A stretch of 64,000 nt of DNA from CAWFKW01 sp963816535 (GCA_963816535.1 CAWFKW010000006.1:1-64000), one strand, 5' to 3'; counted from the first letter of the stretch, positions 8,386 through 16,765 are shown. Numbers and translations are program-made. Notes: generated from the sequence alone by a model not told the origin.

Positions 8386-9645
8386 ATGATTAAGTCATTT
8401 ATTGAAATTCCGGCGGATTCAGATTTTCCAATTCAGAATTTGCCATACGGCGTTTTTAAACTTAAAATGGGCGGCGACCCAAGCGTTGGCGTCGCGATCG
8501 GAGATTATGTTCTTGACTTATCCATTCTTGAAGAAAAAGGGCTCTTCGAAAAAACCGATATCGGCAAAAGGAAAGTATTCGAACGCAAAAGCCTGAATGC
8601 GTTTATGTCGCTGGGAAAAACAGCATGGAAACAGGTGAGAACAATTCTGCAGACAATACTCGGCGAAGATAACCCGCTTCTCAGGGATGATGTAAACCTC
8701 CGTAAGCTTGCGATTATTCCTATGGAGGATGTCGTAATGTGCCTTCCGGTTGAGATTGGCGATTACACTGATTTTTATTCCTCAAAGGAGCATGCAACAA
8801 ACGTGGGGATAATGTTCCGCGGCAAGGATAACGCGCTTATGCCGAACTGGCTGCATATACCGATAGCCTATCATGGACGCTCGAGCTCGATTGTTGTTAG
8901 CGGGACCGATGTTATCCGCCCGAAAGGGCAAACTAAACCGGCGGGTTCGGACGAACCTGTATTTGGGCCGACGAAACTTCTGGACTTTGAGCTAGAAATG
9001 GGATTTTTCATCGGTCAGGGGAATCCGCTCGGCGAGCCAATACCTGTTGACCAAACATACGACCATATTTTCGGAATGGTGTTGGTAAATGACTGGAGCG
9101 CAAGAGATATTCAGACATGGGAATACCAGCCGCTCGGGCCGTTTCTAGCAAAGAATTTTGCGACATCAATTTCTCCCTGGGTAGTTACTATGGAAGCGCT
9201 GGAGCCGTTTAAAGTCGAGGGACCCGCACAGGAACCTGCGCCAATGGAATACCTTCAATCCAAAGGGAATTGGGCTTATAACATAGCTTTAGATGTATCG
9301 ATTGAAACCCCCGGTTTGCCGGAGCCGTTTATATTATCACGAACGAATTTTAAATATATGTACTGGAATATATGCCAGCAGCTTGCCCATCACACGGTGA
9401 ACGGCTGCAATACTAAAACAGGCGACATGATGGCGTCAGGCACTATCAGCGGGCCAACCAAGGATTCATATGGCTCAATGCTTGAGCTCACGTGGCGCGG
9501 CGAAAACCCAATTAAGCTCCCAAGCGGCGAAGAACGAAAGTTCCTACAAGACGGAGATATTTTAACAATTTCCGGTTACTGCCAGGGTGCAGGATACAGA
9601 GTAGGTTTTGGCAAGGTTACGGGGAAAATTTTACCGGCAAAATAA
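8386..9645 (+). CDS. fahA: Fumarylacetoacetase
   Basis: Hydrolyses 4-fumarylacetoacetate to fumarate and acetoacetate, the final step of tyrosine/homogentisate degradation. The 419-aa length fits the full-length two-domain enzyme. Diagnostic stretches are 'DYTDFYSSKEHATNVG', 'LPIAYHGRSSSIVVSG'-like sequence ('HIPIAYHGRSSSIVVSG'), 'LLDFELEMGFFIGQGN', 'VLVNDWSARDIQTWEY', and near the C-terminus 'GDMMASGTISGP'. These contain the metal-binding Asp/Glu residues and the catalytic His of the family. ATG start. No other homogentisate-pathway gene is recognisable in the window; the neighbour at 7211 is unknown. A 35-aa membrane protein gene follows after 13 bp. Confidence 0.96.
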   Translation: MIKSFIEIPADSDFPIQNLPYGVFKLKMGGDPSVGVAIGDYVLDLSILEEKGLFEKTDIGKRKVFERKSLNAFMSLGKTAWKQVRTILQTILGEDNPLLRDDVNLRKLAIIPMEDVVMCLPVEIGDYTDFYSSKEHATNVGIMFRGKDNALMPNWLHIPIAYHGRSSSIVVSGTDVIRPKGQTKPAGSDEPVFGPTKLLDFELEMGFFIGQGNPLGEPIPVDQTYDHIFGMVLVNDWSARDIQTWEYQPLGPFLAKNFATSISPWVVTMEALEPFKVEGPAQEPAPMEYLQSKGNWAYNIALDVSIETPGLPEPFILSRTNFKYMYWNICQQLAHHTVNGCNTKTGDMMASGTISGPTKDSYGSMLELTWRGENPIKLPSGEERKFLQDGDILTISGYCQGAGYRVGFGKVTGKILPAK

Positions 9646-9658
9646 AAACTATAAATAA

Positions 9659-9766
9659 ATGTTTGAGACAATAATTTACATTCTAGTCACAGTTTTTTCG
9701 CTTATTGTGTTGTATGCTATTGTAGTTTTTGTTTACGCCTTTTTCAAGAAAGACAAGAAGTTGTAG
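9659..9766 (+). CDS. Small single-span membrane protein, 35 aa
   Basis: ATG at 9659 and TAG at 9764-9766 encode 35 residues: a short N-terminus (MFETI), one continuous hydrophobic helix of about 23 residues, then a basic cytoplasmic end (FFKKDKKL). The composition and the positive charges after the helix are what a real small membrane protein shows, and the gene sits 13 bp after fahA in the same orientation. Size and shape recall small subunits of membrane complexes such as CcoQ-type proteins, but there is no diagnostic motif and no oxidase gene nearby. Function unknown. Confidence 0.5.
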   Translation: MFETIIYILVTVFSLIVLYAIVVFVYAFFKKDKKL

Positions 9767-9769
9767 AGT

Positions 9770-10198
9770 TTACTTTCTTTCCAGGTTTTTTGGAGTAAGG
9801 CTCTTATCATATCCTTCGGTGTAAACCGCCCAATCGACATTGGGATAAATTATCTGCGGATTATCTGCGTCAACTTTTACGGAAATAATTTCTCCAGGCT
9901 GCGCTTTATTGAATGAGAAAGTATCCATAAACCATCCCGCTTCGGCTGTGTAGGGATTTGTGCGGTCGAGGATTTTAAACTTAAAGAAAACTATTCTTCT
10001 TATATCCCCGCTCTGAAAGCCGGGATTAGCTTCTAATATTTCTGCGTTCATGGGTATTGCTCTTTCCTTTTTTAACTTAAGTTGATCGCCGATTTTCTTA
10101 AGTTTATTTTGGTCGCGTCTTAACCAAAGAAAAATAATTATTATAGCTAAAACAGGAACCCCAAGGCCGGAAACCATTATTATTAAACCTGAATCCAT
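9770..10198 (-). CDS. Membrane-anchored hypothetical protein (DUF3592-like), about 142 aa
   Basis: One N-terminal membrane span ('LIIMVSGLGVPVLAIIIIFLWL') is followed by a basic linker (RRDQNKLKKIG) and a beta-rich soluble domain. The domain resembles DUF3592-type domains ('AEILEANPGF', 'VFFKFKILD', 'PGEIISVKVDADNPQIIYP'). I chose the ATG at 10198 because it places the span right at the N-terminus; an upstream ATG at 10243 would add 15 residues. It is convergent with the small gene ending at 9766 and divergent from the gene at 10268. Function unknown. Confidence 0.65.
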   Translation of the reverse strand: MDSGLIIMVSGLGVPVLAIIIIFLWLRRDQNKLKKIGDQLKLKKERAIPMNAEILEANPGFQSGDIRRIVFFKFKILDRTNPYTAEAGWFMDTFSFNKAQPGEIISVKVDADNPQIIYPNVDWAVYTEGYDKSLTPKNLERK

Positions 10199-10267
10199 TT
10201 GGTGTAAATGATTTATCTCTTTATAAATTGTAAAAATAATCATAAATTCTGAAAAAGAACCTGGCGA

Positions 10268-10861
10268 ATGAAATCACTGACATCGGTCAGAAAATTTATG
10301 AACGATAACCGCGCGAAATTATTAATAACATTTCTTGTTTTGGCGCTGTTAAGATGCGGCGGTAATTTTCAAAAGGGGCAGTACATAGTGAACAATGCCA
10401 GCGCATCATCGCTGGCTAATGACAGAGGTATGATAGGAATAGTGGAAGGCTCGAAGCTTGATAAAGACGGGAATATGGAAGGCGGGTCGATTGTCCTGTA
10501 TTTTCTTGTGGTGGTTCCGGAAGGAAGGTTCACCGGACTTGGTTCTAAAAACGATAACAAATCTTATGAATCGTTATTTGAATACACCTGGTTCGAAAGA
10601 GATAAAAATAAAAAAGAGACCTCTTTCGTTTTGAAAATCACCTGGGACAGGGAAAAGGATTTTGTTAATATTTACGACACGAAGCTGAGCAGGAAAGACG
10701 GCTCGGCAATCATGATAATATTTGATAAAGATATGAAACCTGCGGTAAAACAGTTTAAGGGGCCTGAAGCCGACAATAACAACGACATACTGGCTTTCTT
10801 TAAGAAGCAGGATAAAGACAGTGTCGAGCTCTCAGGAATAAATACATATAAGAGTCCGTAG
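10268..10861 (+). CDS. Hypothetical exported protein, 197 aa
   Basis: The N-terminus has a basic stretch and a hydrophobic core ending in 'LLITFLVLALLRCGGN'. It looks like a signal peptide, but Arg just before the Cys makes it a poor lipobox, so lipoprotein status is doubtful. The remainder is a small beta-rich domain ('GGSIVLYFLVVVPEGRF', 'TSFVLKITWDREKDFVNIYD') with no recognised family. An internal ATG (Met12) is an alternative start. It overlaps no neighbour and its 3' end faces the OsmC gene 13 bp away. Function unknown. Confidence 0.65.
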   Translation: MKSLTSVRKFMNDNRAKLLITFLVLALLRCGGNFQKGQYIVNNASASSLANDRGMIGIVEGSKLDKDGNMEGGSIVLYFLVVVPEGRFTGLGSKNDNKSYESLFEYTWFERDKNKKETSFVLKITWDREKDFVNIYDTKLSRKDGSAIMIIFDKDMKPAVKQFKGPEADNNNDILAFFKKQDKDSVELSGINTYKSP

Positions 10862-10874
10862 CGCTTTGAGTTAC

Positions 10875-11378
10875 TTAGTTCATTTCCATTTTCAGCTCCG
10901 GCGGGCGTTTTAGAGTTTGATAAACCACGCAATATCGCTCGGTTAACTTAATAAGGCTTTTCAGTTCTTCCTCAGAGGCGGAAGTATCTAGCCTGAAGCT
11001 TAGGCGGATATCTTTGAAACCGACCGGCGCATTTTTATCTACAGCCAGTGTGCCGCGAAAATCAATGTCGCCCTCAGCGCTCACTTTTCCGGATCTAACT
11101 TCAATTCCTAAAGAAGTTGCCACCGCCCTAAGCGTTACGCCGGCGCACGCAACAAGCGCTTCAAGCAGCATATCGCCCGAGCACAGCTCAAGTCCGCTGC
11201 CGCCCGTCGCAGGATGCAGACCCGCCGCTGCGGCAAGCGCTTTGCCCGTTTCAATATTGCATGTCACGCCTTCTCCAAGCGAACCCACGGCTTTAAGAGT
11301 CACCAACGCCGATTGGGCCTGTTCTTTGTATTTGTTCTTTAATGGAGCCTGTAACGTGCGAAGTTCATCCTGTTTCAT
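10875..11378 (-). CDS. OsmC/Ohr family peroxide-protection protein
   Basis: The OsmC fold is shown by 'GLELCSGDMLLEALVACAGVTL', holding the first conserved cysteine on the central helix, and by 'LTERYCVVYQTLKRPPELKME' near the C-terminus with the second cysteine. In the family the two thiols reduce organic hydroperoxides or related substrates. The 167-aa length is a little above the usual 140 because of an N-terminal extension. The second cysteine motif is ERYCVVYQT instead of the usual CPV/CPI, so this is the broader OsmC-like group and not classical Ohr. ATG start. It is convergent with the gene at 10268. Confidence 0.88.
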   Translation of the reverse strand: MKQDELRTLQAPLKNKYKEQAQSALVTLKAVGSLGEGVTCNIETGKALAAAAGLHPATGGSGLELCSGDMLLEALVACAGVTLRAVATSLGIEVRSGKVSAEGDIDFRGTLAVDKNAPVGFKDIRLSFRLDTSASEEELKSLIKLTERYCVVYQTLKRPPELKMEMN

Positions 11379-11667
11379 GTTATTATTTGTACCGTTAAGT
11401 TATAAGTCGCAATTTTTTCCAAACTTATTGATAATTAGTTTCATAATCATTTCAAAAATAAAGACCAAGTGCATTTCATTTGATATTTCTTAGCGCCAAG
11501 TCTCTTAAAGCGTGCGGCAGAAATATGATTGTCAACACCAATTCTTCTCAATTGATTTAATTTTCTAATAAGGTTATTTTGAACATTACATTTACCGGTT
11601 CTCTTTTTCAAGGGAATGTCATTTAATGATATATCATTCATTCACATATTAACGGACAGGGATATTC

Positions 11668-13881
11668 TTGGATTTACTTAATGACTTAAATATTTCGCAG
11701 CGCGAAGCTGTCGAGCAGATAGAAGGGCCATGCATGATAGTTGCAGGGGCGGGCAGCGGAAAGACGCGGGTGCTTACTTATAAAATAGCTTACCTGATCG
11801 AGTCGGGCGTAAGTCCGTTTGAAATACTTGCGCTTACATTTACCAACAAAGCCGCCAACGAAATGAAGCAGCGTATTTATAAGCTCGTTGGTTCAGGGGC
11901 GGATAATATCTGGATGGGAACGTTTCATTCAATATTTGCAAGGATACTCAGGGTTGAAGCAAAATATATCGGTTTTGACCGGAATTTCACCATTTATGAC
12001 GATCAGGACAGCAAAAAGCAGGTGGAAGAGGCGATGAAATCGCTCAGGATCTCGACAGAAAATCCCAAGCCTGAAGCGGTGATGTCGATGATAAAATCGC
12101 TTAAAAATAAACTGACATTGCCGGATGATTTTGCCGGAGTCGCATCAAATACTTATGAAAAAGTTTTATCGACTATATATACGGAATATCAGAACCAACT
12201 GATCAAAAATAACTCAATGGATTTTGACGACCTGCTGATAAATCCAATCATATTATTCAAGCAGCATGAGGAGATACTGGAAAAGTACCGCAGCAGGTTC
12301 AAATTTGTATTGGTTGATGAATACCAGGATACAAACCGCGCGCAGTATGAGATAGTCAAAATGCTAGGCAAGGGACACAGCAATATATCGGTAGTAGGCG
12401 ACGATGCGCAAAGCATTTACCGCTGGCGCGGGGCGGAGATTGAAAATATTCTGAAGTTCGAATCTGATTTTGAAGGCACGAAAGTTTTCAAGCTTGAACA
12501 GAATTACCGCTCGACTCAAAACATACTTTCGCTGGCAGACGAGGTTATAAAAAAGAATAAACGCCAGATCCCGAAAACCCTGTTTACAGAAAACGATAAA
12601 GGCGAGCAGGTGAGTTTAACGGAGGTCCTTTCAGACCGTGATGAAGGGCAGATGATAGTTAAATGGATAATGAGCGAGATCCATAATATGAAGCTTAACT
12701 TCAAAGATTTCGTCGTACTTTACCGTACTAACGCGCAAAGCCGCGTTATTGAGGATGCCTTCAGAACCAATTCTATCCCGTATATAATAGTAGGCGGGGT
12801 TAAGTTCTACGCCCGCAAAGAAATTAAAGACGTTTTGGCGTATCTGAAAGTTCTTGTAAATCCAAAAGATGATGAAGCGATGACAAGAATCTTGAAATTA
12901 CGTGAGGGCATCGGCGACCAGACTGTTGACAGGCTGAAACGCGAAGCGAGGGAGAACAACATATCCATTTGCCAGGCGATAATTAAGAATTTTGATGAGA
13001 GCGATGGACAGCCGAAGAAACAAACCCGCATAGAATCAGAGCTTTTCAAAATAGGCGCGCTGATCAGGAAATATGCTGAAGTGAAAGAAGGGCTTTCGCC
13101 CGGAGAGCTTGCTAGGAGCATAGTTGATGAGATAGGCATTATCCGCGAATTTCGGAATGAAGGCACAGATGAAGCTATGGACAGGATGGATAATGTGCAG
13201 GAACTGCTCTCGGGTATTTCTGAATACACTGATACGACAGAGAATGCGACTCTGGAAAGCTTTCTTCAGGAGGTTAGCCTTGTAACTGATTTGGATACTT
13301 ATGACGACCAGAAAAATGCAGTTACGCTTATGACGGCGCATTCAGCAAAGGGCCTGGAATACCCTGTTGTGTTTATCACGGGTCTTGAAGACGGGATATT
13401 CCCGCTTTTAAGCTCAACTCAGTCGCCCGAAGAAATGGAAGAAGAAAGAAGGCTGTTCTATGTTGCAATAACCAGGGCCATGAAAAAGTTATACATGACG
13501 TATGCACTGCAGCGTTACAGGTTTGGCTCGGCTATGTACCAGATGAAATCGCGGTTCCTGAATGAGATAGATACCGGTAAACTGAACTATAACAAAAGCT
13601 CGGTTGTAAGAACTTCAAGAGGCAGGGTTTACCAGCCGGAAGGCAGCTCTATTAAATACGAGTATTATGATGATGGCGCATCGAAAGACAGTTTCATCGA
13701 CGAAATAATACGCGAGGGCGCCGGAATTAAAAAAGGAAGCGTTGTATTTCACAACAATTTCGGCAAGGGGAAGGTGCTGGAGCTTACCGGGCGCGGCGAT
13801 ACAAAGAAAGCGCAAATTTTGTTCGACAAAGTGGGAGTAAAAAATGTTATTTTGAAGTACGCGAATCTGAGATTAGCGTAG
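11668..13881 (+). CDS. pcrA: UvrD/PcrA-type 3'-5' DNA helicase
   Basis: An SF1 helicase of 737 aa, the usual PcrA/UvrD length, acting in mismatch/excision repair and in removing recombinases from DNA. All motifs are present in order: Q ('NISQREAV'), Walker A ('GAGSGKTRVL'), Ia ('TFTNKAANEM'), II ('VDEYQDTN'), III ('VVGDDAQSIYRWRGA'), IV ('EQNYRST'), V ('TAHSAKGLEYPVVF') and VI ('FYVAITRAM'). The C-terminal 'GSVVFHNNFGKGKV' module is the PcrA-type Tudor-like domain. Start is TTG at 11668, just before 'DLLNDLNISQREAV', as in relatives. The following EVE gene may be co-transcribed (about 70 bp gap). Confidence 0.96.
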   Translation: MDLLNDLNISQREAVEQIEGPCMIVAGAGSGKTRVLTYKIAYLIESGVSPFEILALTFTNKAANEMKQRIYKLVGSGADNIWMGTFHSIFARILRVEAKYIGFDRNFTIYDDQDSKKQVEEAMKSLRISTENPKPEAVMSMIKSLKNKLTLPDDFAGVASNTYEKVLSTIYTEYQNQLIKNNSMDFDDLLINPIILFKQHEEILEKYRSRFKFVLVDEYQDTNRAQYEIVKMLGKGHSNISVVGDDAQSIYRWRGAEIENILKFESDFEGTKVFKLEQNYRSTQNILSLADEVIKKNKRQIPKTLFTENDKGEQVSLTEVLSDRDEGQMIVKWIMSEIHNMKLNFKDFVVLYRTNAQSRVIEDAFRTNSIPYIIVGGVKFYARKEIKDVLAYLKVLVNPKDDEAMTRILKLREGIGDQTVDRLKREARENNISICQAIIKNFDESDGQPKKQTRIESELFKIGALIRKYAEVKEGLSPGELARSIVDEIGIIREFRNEGTDEAMDRMDNVQELLSGISEYTDTTENATLESFLQEVSLVTDLDTYDDQKNAVTLMTAHSAKGLEYPVVFITGLEDGIFPLLSSTQSPEEMEEERRLFYVAITRAMKKLYMTYALQRYRFGSAMYQMKSRFLNEIDTGKLNYNKSSVVRTSRGRVYQPEGSSIKYEYYDDGASKDSFIDEIIREGAGIKKGSVVFHNNFGKGKVLELTGRGDTKKAQILFDKVGVKNVILKYANLRLA

Positions 13882-13951
13882 CAAATAGTAAATGAACTAA
13901 ATCATAAATTAAATAATGGATTCCCGCTTTCAAGGGAACAGGTTACAGCCT

Positions 13952-14356
13952 ATGAATAAATGGTTATTAAAAACAGAACCCACGGTTTATTCGTATACAA
14001 ATCTGGAAAAAGATAAGAAGACCCGCTGGGATGGCGTTACAAGTCCGGGCGGATTATCCAAGATCAGGCAGGTTAAGAAGGGCGACCTTGCTTTTATCTA
14101 TCATACCGGCGATGAAAAGCAGGTTGTTGGCATTGCCGAGATAATTTCGGACCCGTATCCGGACCCGAAAGCGGATAATCCAAGAATAATGGTATTCGAT
14201 ATTAAGGCAAAGAGTAAGATCAAAAATCCTGTCACACTGGCTCAGGTGAAAGCCGATAAGCGGTTCAGGGATTCAAGGCTTGTAAATGAAGGCAGGCTGT
14301 CGGTTCAGCCAATGCCTGAGAATTTATGGGAAGCAATTATAGAAATGTCAAAATAA
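13952..14356 (+). CDS. EVE domain protein (Thy28/YdcN type)
   Basis: A single EVE domain of about 134 aa from 'MNKWLLKTEPTVYSY' through 'KTRWDGVTSPGGLSKIRQVKKGDLAFIYHTGDEKQVVGIAEI'. EVE is a PUA-like fold that in other proteins binds modified bases in DNA or RNA. I place the start at ATG 13952 because the family begins there. The upstream in-frame ATG at 13916 lies in a stretch that reads like an intergenic repeat (GGATTCCCGCTTTCAAGGGAA). Standalone EVE proteins of this size are common; the cellular substrate is not known. It lies between pcrA and yajQ in the same orientation. Confidence 0.88.
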   Translation: MNKWLLKTEPTVYSYTNLEKDKKTRWDGVTSPGGLSKIRQVKKGDLAFIYHTGDEKQVVGIAEIISDPYPDPKADNPRIMVFDIKAKSKIKNPVTLAQVKADKRFRDSRLVNEGRLSVQPMPENLWEAIIEMSK

Positions 14357-14376
14357 TATAACCCGGGGAAAATAAA

Positions 14377-14874
14377 ATGGCAGATAATTTTTCATTTGAT
14401 ATAGTTTCTGAAATAAACTGGCAGGAAGTAGATAACGCAATTAACCAGGCAAGGAAAGAGATCCTGCAGCGATATGACTTCAAAGGCTCAAAGAGCTCCA
14501 TCGAATACAGCCAGAAAGAAAAGACAATTACCGTGATGGGCGACGATGATTATAAGGCCAAAGCGGTAATCGATATACTTCAAAATAAGTTTGTAAAAAG
14601 AGGTATACCGCTTAAAGCGTTAAAATTCAAGGCTCCTGAGCAGGCGTCAGGTGGAATGATAAGACAGGCAATTGATGTGCTGCAGGGTATTAATAAAGAC
14701 AATGCAAGGCTTATAGTTAAGATAATTAAAGACGCCAAGCTTAAAGTACAGGCTGCAATTCAGGATGAACAGGTCCGGGTTTCCGGCAGGGATAAGGACG
14801 AGTTGCAATCGGCCATAGCTCTTGTAAAAGGAGCGGAACTGGATTTCGCCGTCCAGTTTGTGAATTACAGATAG
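14377..14874 (+). CDS. yajQ: YajQ family nucleotide-binding protein
   Basis: A full-length YajQ/DUF520 protein of 165 aa with two ferredoxin-like repeats. Hallmarks are 'SFDIVSEINWQEVDNAINQA', 'RYDFKGSK', 'KFVKRGIPLKALKF', 'NARLIVKIIKDAKLKVQAAI' and 'VRVSGRDKDELQSAI'. Some members bind cyclic di-GMP and others bind nucleic acids, so which applies here is open. ATG start with a good GGGGAAAATAAA leader, 20 bp after the EVE gene, so the two are likely co-transcribed. Confidence 0.94.
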   Translation: MADNFSFDIVSEINWQEVDNAINQARKEILQRYDFKGSKSSIEYSQKEKTITVMGDDDYKAKAVIDILQNKFVKRGIPLKALKFKAPEQASGGMIRQAIDVLQGINKDNARLIVKIIKDAKLKVQAAIQDEQVRVSGRDKDELQSAIALVKGAELDFAVQFVNYR

Positions 14875-14880
14875 AACTCA

Positions 14881-14910
14881 GTTAACAATTAGCAGTTAAC
14901 AGTTTACAAT
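14881..14910 (+). repeat. Intergenic repeat copy before the amidase gene
   Basis: This contains TTAACAATTAGCA (14882-14894, identical to 8199-8211) and AGCAGTTAACAGT (14891-14903). The latter is perfectly complementary to 15012-15024 inside the following gene. Confidence 0.6.
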
Positions 14911-14949
14911 CTGGTGAGTCAATTTTCGTCTTAAAATTTAAACAATTGA

Positions 14950-15714
14950 ATGCGGAAAACCATATTATATATATTATTTATTTTTGCTTTCATGTTAGCT
15001 GTTAACTGTTCACTGTTAACTGCTCAGAATAAGCTCGATGTCATTGCAATAGACCCAGGACATGGAGGCAAAGACCCGGGGACAATAGGAGTAACCGGAG
15101 CTCTTGAAAAAAATATTGTGCTGGCTATTGCCCTCAAGCTTGGCGACATGATCCACAACAGATTCCCTGATATAAAAATTATCTATACACGTTCAAACGA
15201 CGATTTCCCTGCCCTCCGAGAAAGATCCAAACTGGCTAATGAGAACAGGGCGAAGCTGTTCATAAGCATTCATGCCAATCACAAGAAAATGGATGAAACT
15301 GAAAAAAGCGGATTTGAAATATATATAATGACAAAAGATCACGCGCAGGAAGCCATAGGCATTACTGAGCGCGAAAATTCCCTTTTGAAATTTCAAAGGT
15401 CAGGTTCTGATACAACCGATAATTTTATTTTCTCAAGTTTGGCTCAAAACGGGTATTACAAATTCAATGAATACCTGGCTTCCAATGTCGAATTAAGCAT
15501 GCTGAATTCGACCCAGATACATTCAAGGGGCATAATGCAGGCAGGTTTTGTTGTAATCATTGGGGCGTCTATGCCTTCAATTCTGGTTGAAACCGGATAT
15601 GTTTCAGACCCTGTTGAGGAAAAATACCTGACTTCATCTGCGGGTCAGACAGCCATTGCGACCGCTTTGTTTAATGCTTTTGTAAGTTTCAAATACGTTT
15701 ACGAGTCGAATTAA
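14950..15714 (+). CDS. N-acetylmuramoyl-L-alanine amidase
   Basis: A zinc amidase (Amidase_3 family) that cleaves the bond between MurNAc and the peptide stem of murein in the periplasm. Seen: a signal peptide (residues 1-25), 'IAIDPGHGGKDPGTIG' with the first zinc His, the 'LEKNIVLAIAL' zinc Glu, 'FISIHANHKK' with the second His, and 'LVETGYVSDP' with the catalytic Glu. A family-typical insertion lies between the last two. 254 aa. Oddly, the DNA for the end of the signal peptide (14995-15027) is an inverted copy of the intergenic repeat at 14881-14910, giving residues LAVNCSLLTAQ. It is followed by a regulatory-looking spacer. Confidence 0.94.
   Translation: MRKTILYILFIFAFMLAVNCSLLTAQNKLDVIAIDPGHGGKDPGTIGVTGALEKNIVLAIALKLGDMIHNRFPDIKIIYTRSNDDFPALRERSKLANENRAKLFISIHANHKKMDETEKSGFEIYIMTKDHAQEAIGITERENSLLKFQRSGSDTTDNFIFSSLAQNGYYKFNEYLASNVELSMLNSTQIHSRGIMQAGFVVIIGASMPSILVETGYVSDPVEEKYLTSSAGQTAIATALFNAFVSFKYVYESN
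14995..15027 (-). repeat. Inverted repeat copy inside the amidase signal peptide
   Basis: ACTGTTAACTGCT (15012-15024) is the exact reverse complement of 14891-14903. The neighbouring TTAGCTGTTAACTGTTC extends the similarity. The repeat is in frame and encodes the end of the signal-peptide hydrophobic region. Confidence 0.6.
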
Positions 15715-15790
15715 CCGAAAACACCTGGCTCCCAATTCATCTTCCGCGATTTAAATTCAAGAATGTTATAAGTTTAAGTATTGCTCTGAA

Positions 15791-15865
15791 TATATGCATT
15801 TTCTGCATATAATTGTTGTAAATCGTAACAATTATAATTATATTTAGATAAGAGATTTATCTAAA
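15791..15865. promoter_or_regulatory. Three tandem perfect dyads upstream of a lipoprotein gene
   Basis: Dyad 1: TATATGCA (15791-15798) with TGCATATA (15804-15811), 5-nt spacer. Dyad 2: TATAATTGTT (15808-15817) with AACAATTATA (15827-15836), 9-nt spacer. Dyad 3: TTTAGATAA (15843-15851) with TTATCTAAA (15857-15865), 5-nt spacer. All arms are perfect. The last dyad ends 17 bp before the ATG at 15883. These could be operators or an RNA leader structure. Confidence 0.55.
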
Positions 15866-15882
15866 GAAACATTTTAAGTGTC

Positions 15883-16590
15883 ATGAGTAACTACATTAAA
15901 TATATAATTGCGATAACAGCCATAATATTTCTTATTGGCTGCGGAAAAAAAGACGATCCAAATACAAACAGTAAGTCAAACATTCAGTATCTGGCAGATA
16001 AAGAAAAAGAGCTTAATGACCGTGAGGCAAAGATCAAGCTGAAAGAAGTTGAGTTGGATGAGCGTGAAAAGAAGCTTAACGGGCTTGAAAATAAACCGAC
16101 CGGCGATAGCACCAAAACAACAGTTCAAAAGGATACTTCAAAACTGACTGATAAAGAGAAAAAACAAGAGAAAGAAAAAGAGAAACAGGAAAAGAAAAAA
16201 GAGATACAGCAGGAAATTTCAAAGAAGTTTGAAAATCCGCAGGGAACCGTAAAAGACTACTATGAATACATCCAGCGCGCGATAAACGAGAAGGGAAATT
16301 TCGATTCGAACATGAAAAAGGCGCAGAAATACTTCCCGTCGCGCTCGGCGGAAAAGCTAAAAGGGGGTTACAGGAACACAAAGGCTTTTACCGTGCTGGA
16401 AGAGCCAAAAGTATTAGCCAAAAAGGATAATACTGCGCAGGTGGTCTCAAAGGTCCAGCAGACGCAGACAATCAAAAAAGACGGTAAAGATACTGACGTC
16501 ACAAAAACATTAACTGTAACTTACAATCTTGCCGCAAATAAGAACGGCGAGTGGGTAATTACAGGTAATTCAGTTAAGGAAGACCAATAA
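15883..16590 (+). CDS. Lys/Glu-rich coiled-coil lipoprotein, 235 aa
   Basis: The N-terminus is a lipoprotein signal with lipobox 'FLIGC' (Cys20) followed by Gly-Lys-Lys. Residues about 40-115 are a highly charged coiled coil ('KEKELNDREAKIKLKEVELDE', then Lys/Glu repeats). The C-terminal half ('PQGTVKDYYEYIQRAINEKG' to 'TLTVTYNLAANKNGEWVITG') looks like a small NTF2-like or DUF4878-type domain, common in lipoproteins of this phylum. Function unknown. The gene follows three tandem dyads and ends in a textbook terminator, so it is a single-gene unit with its own control. Confidence 0.75.
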   Translation: MSNYIKYIIAITAIIFLIGCGKKDDPNTNSKSNIQYLADKEKELNDREAKIKLKEVELDEREKKLNGLENKPTGDSTKTTVQKDTSKLTDKEKKQEKEKEKQEKKKEIQQEISKKFENPQGTVKDYYEYIQRAINEKGNFDSNMKKAQKYFPSRSAEKLKGGYRNTKAFTVLEEPKVLAKKDNTAQVVSKVQQTQTIKKDGKDTDVTKTLTVTYNLAANKNGEWVITGNSVKEDQ

Positions 16591-16650
16591 CCGCGAAATC
16601 ATAACCACAAAAAAGAACGATTGGCTATCCCAATAGCTGACCAAACCTAC

Positions 16651-16684
16651 AAAGCCTGTTCCTTTTATCCGGAACAGGCTTTTT
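16651..16684 (+). terminator. Rho-independent terminator
   Basis: AAAGCCTGTTCC (16651-16662) pairs perfectly with GGAACAGGCTTT (16671-16682) around an 8-nt loop and runs into TTTTT. It terminates the lipoprotein gene at 15883-16590. Confidence 0.92.
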
Positions 16685-16765
16685 CTGTATCAATGGATTA
16701 CGTTCCGGATTGAAACTCCTTTGATATGCCAATATTTTATTATTTTTTCAATCATTAATAATCAT

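Noticed and set aside
11447..11641. 64-codon minus-strand open frame upstream of pcrA
   Set aside because: No recognisable domain, biased basic composition and no good start context; it covers the region needed for the pcrA promoter. It could be a decayed fragment, but I cannot support it.
12807..13229. 140-codon frame antisense to pcrA
   Set aside because: Opposite strand of a well-conserved helicase; Ser/Leu-rich composition is typical of antisense shadows.
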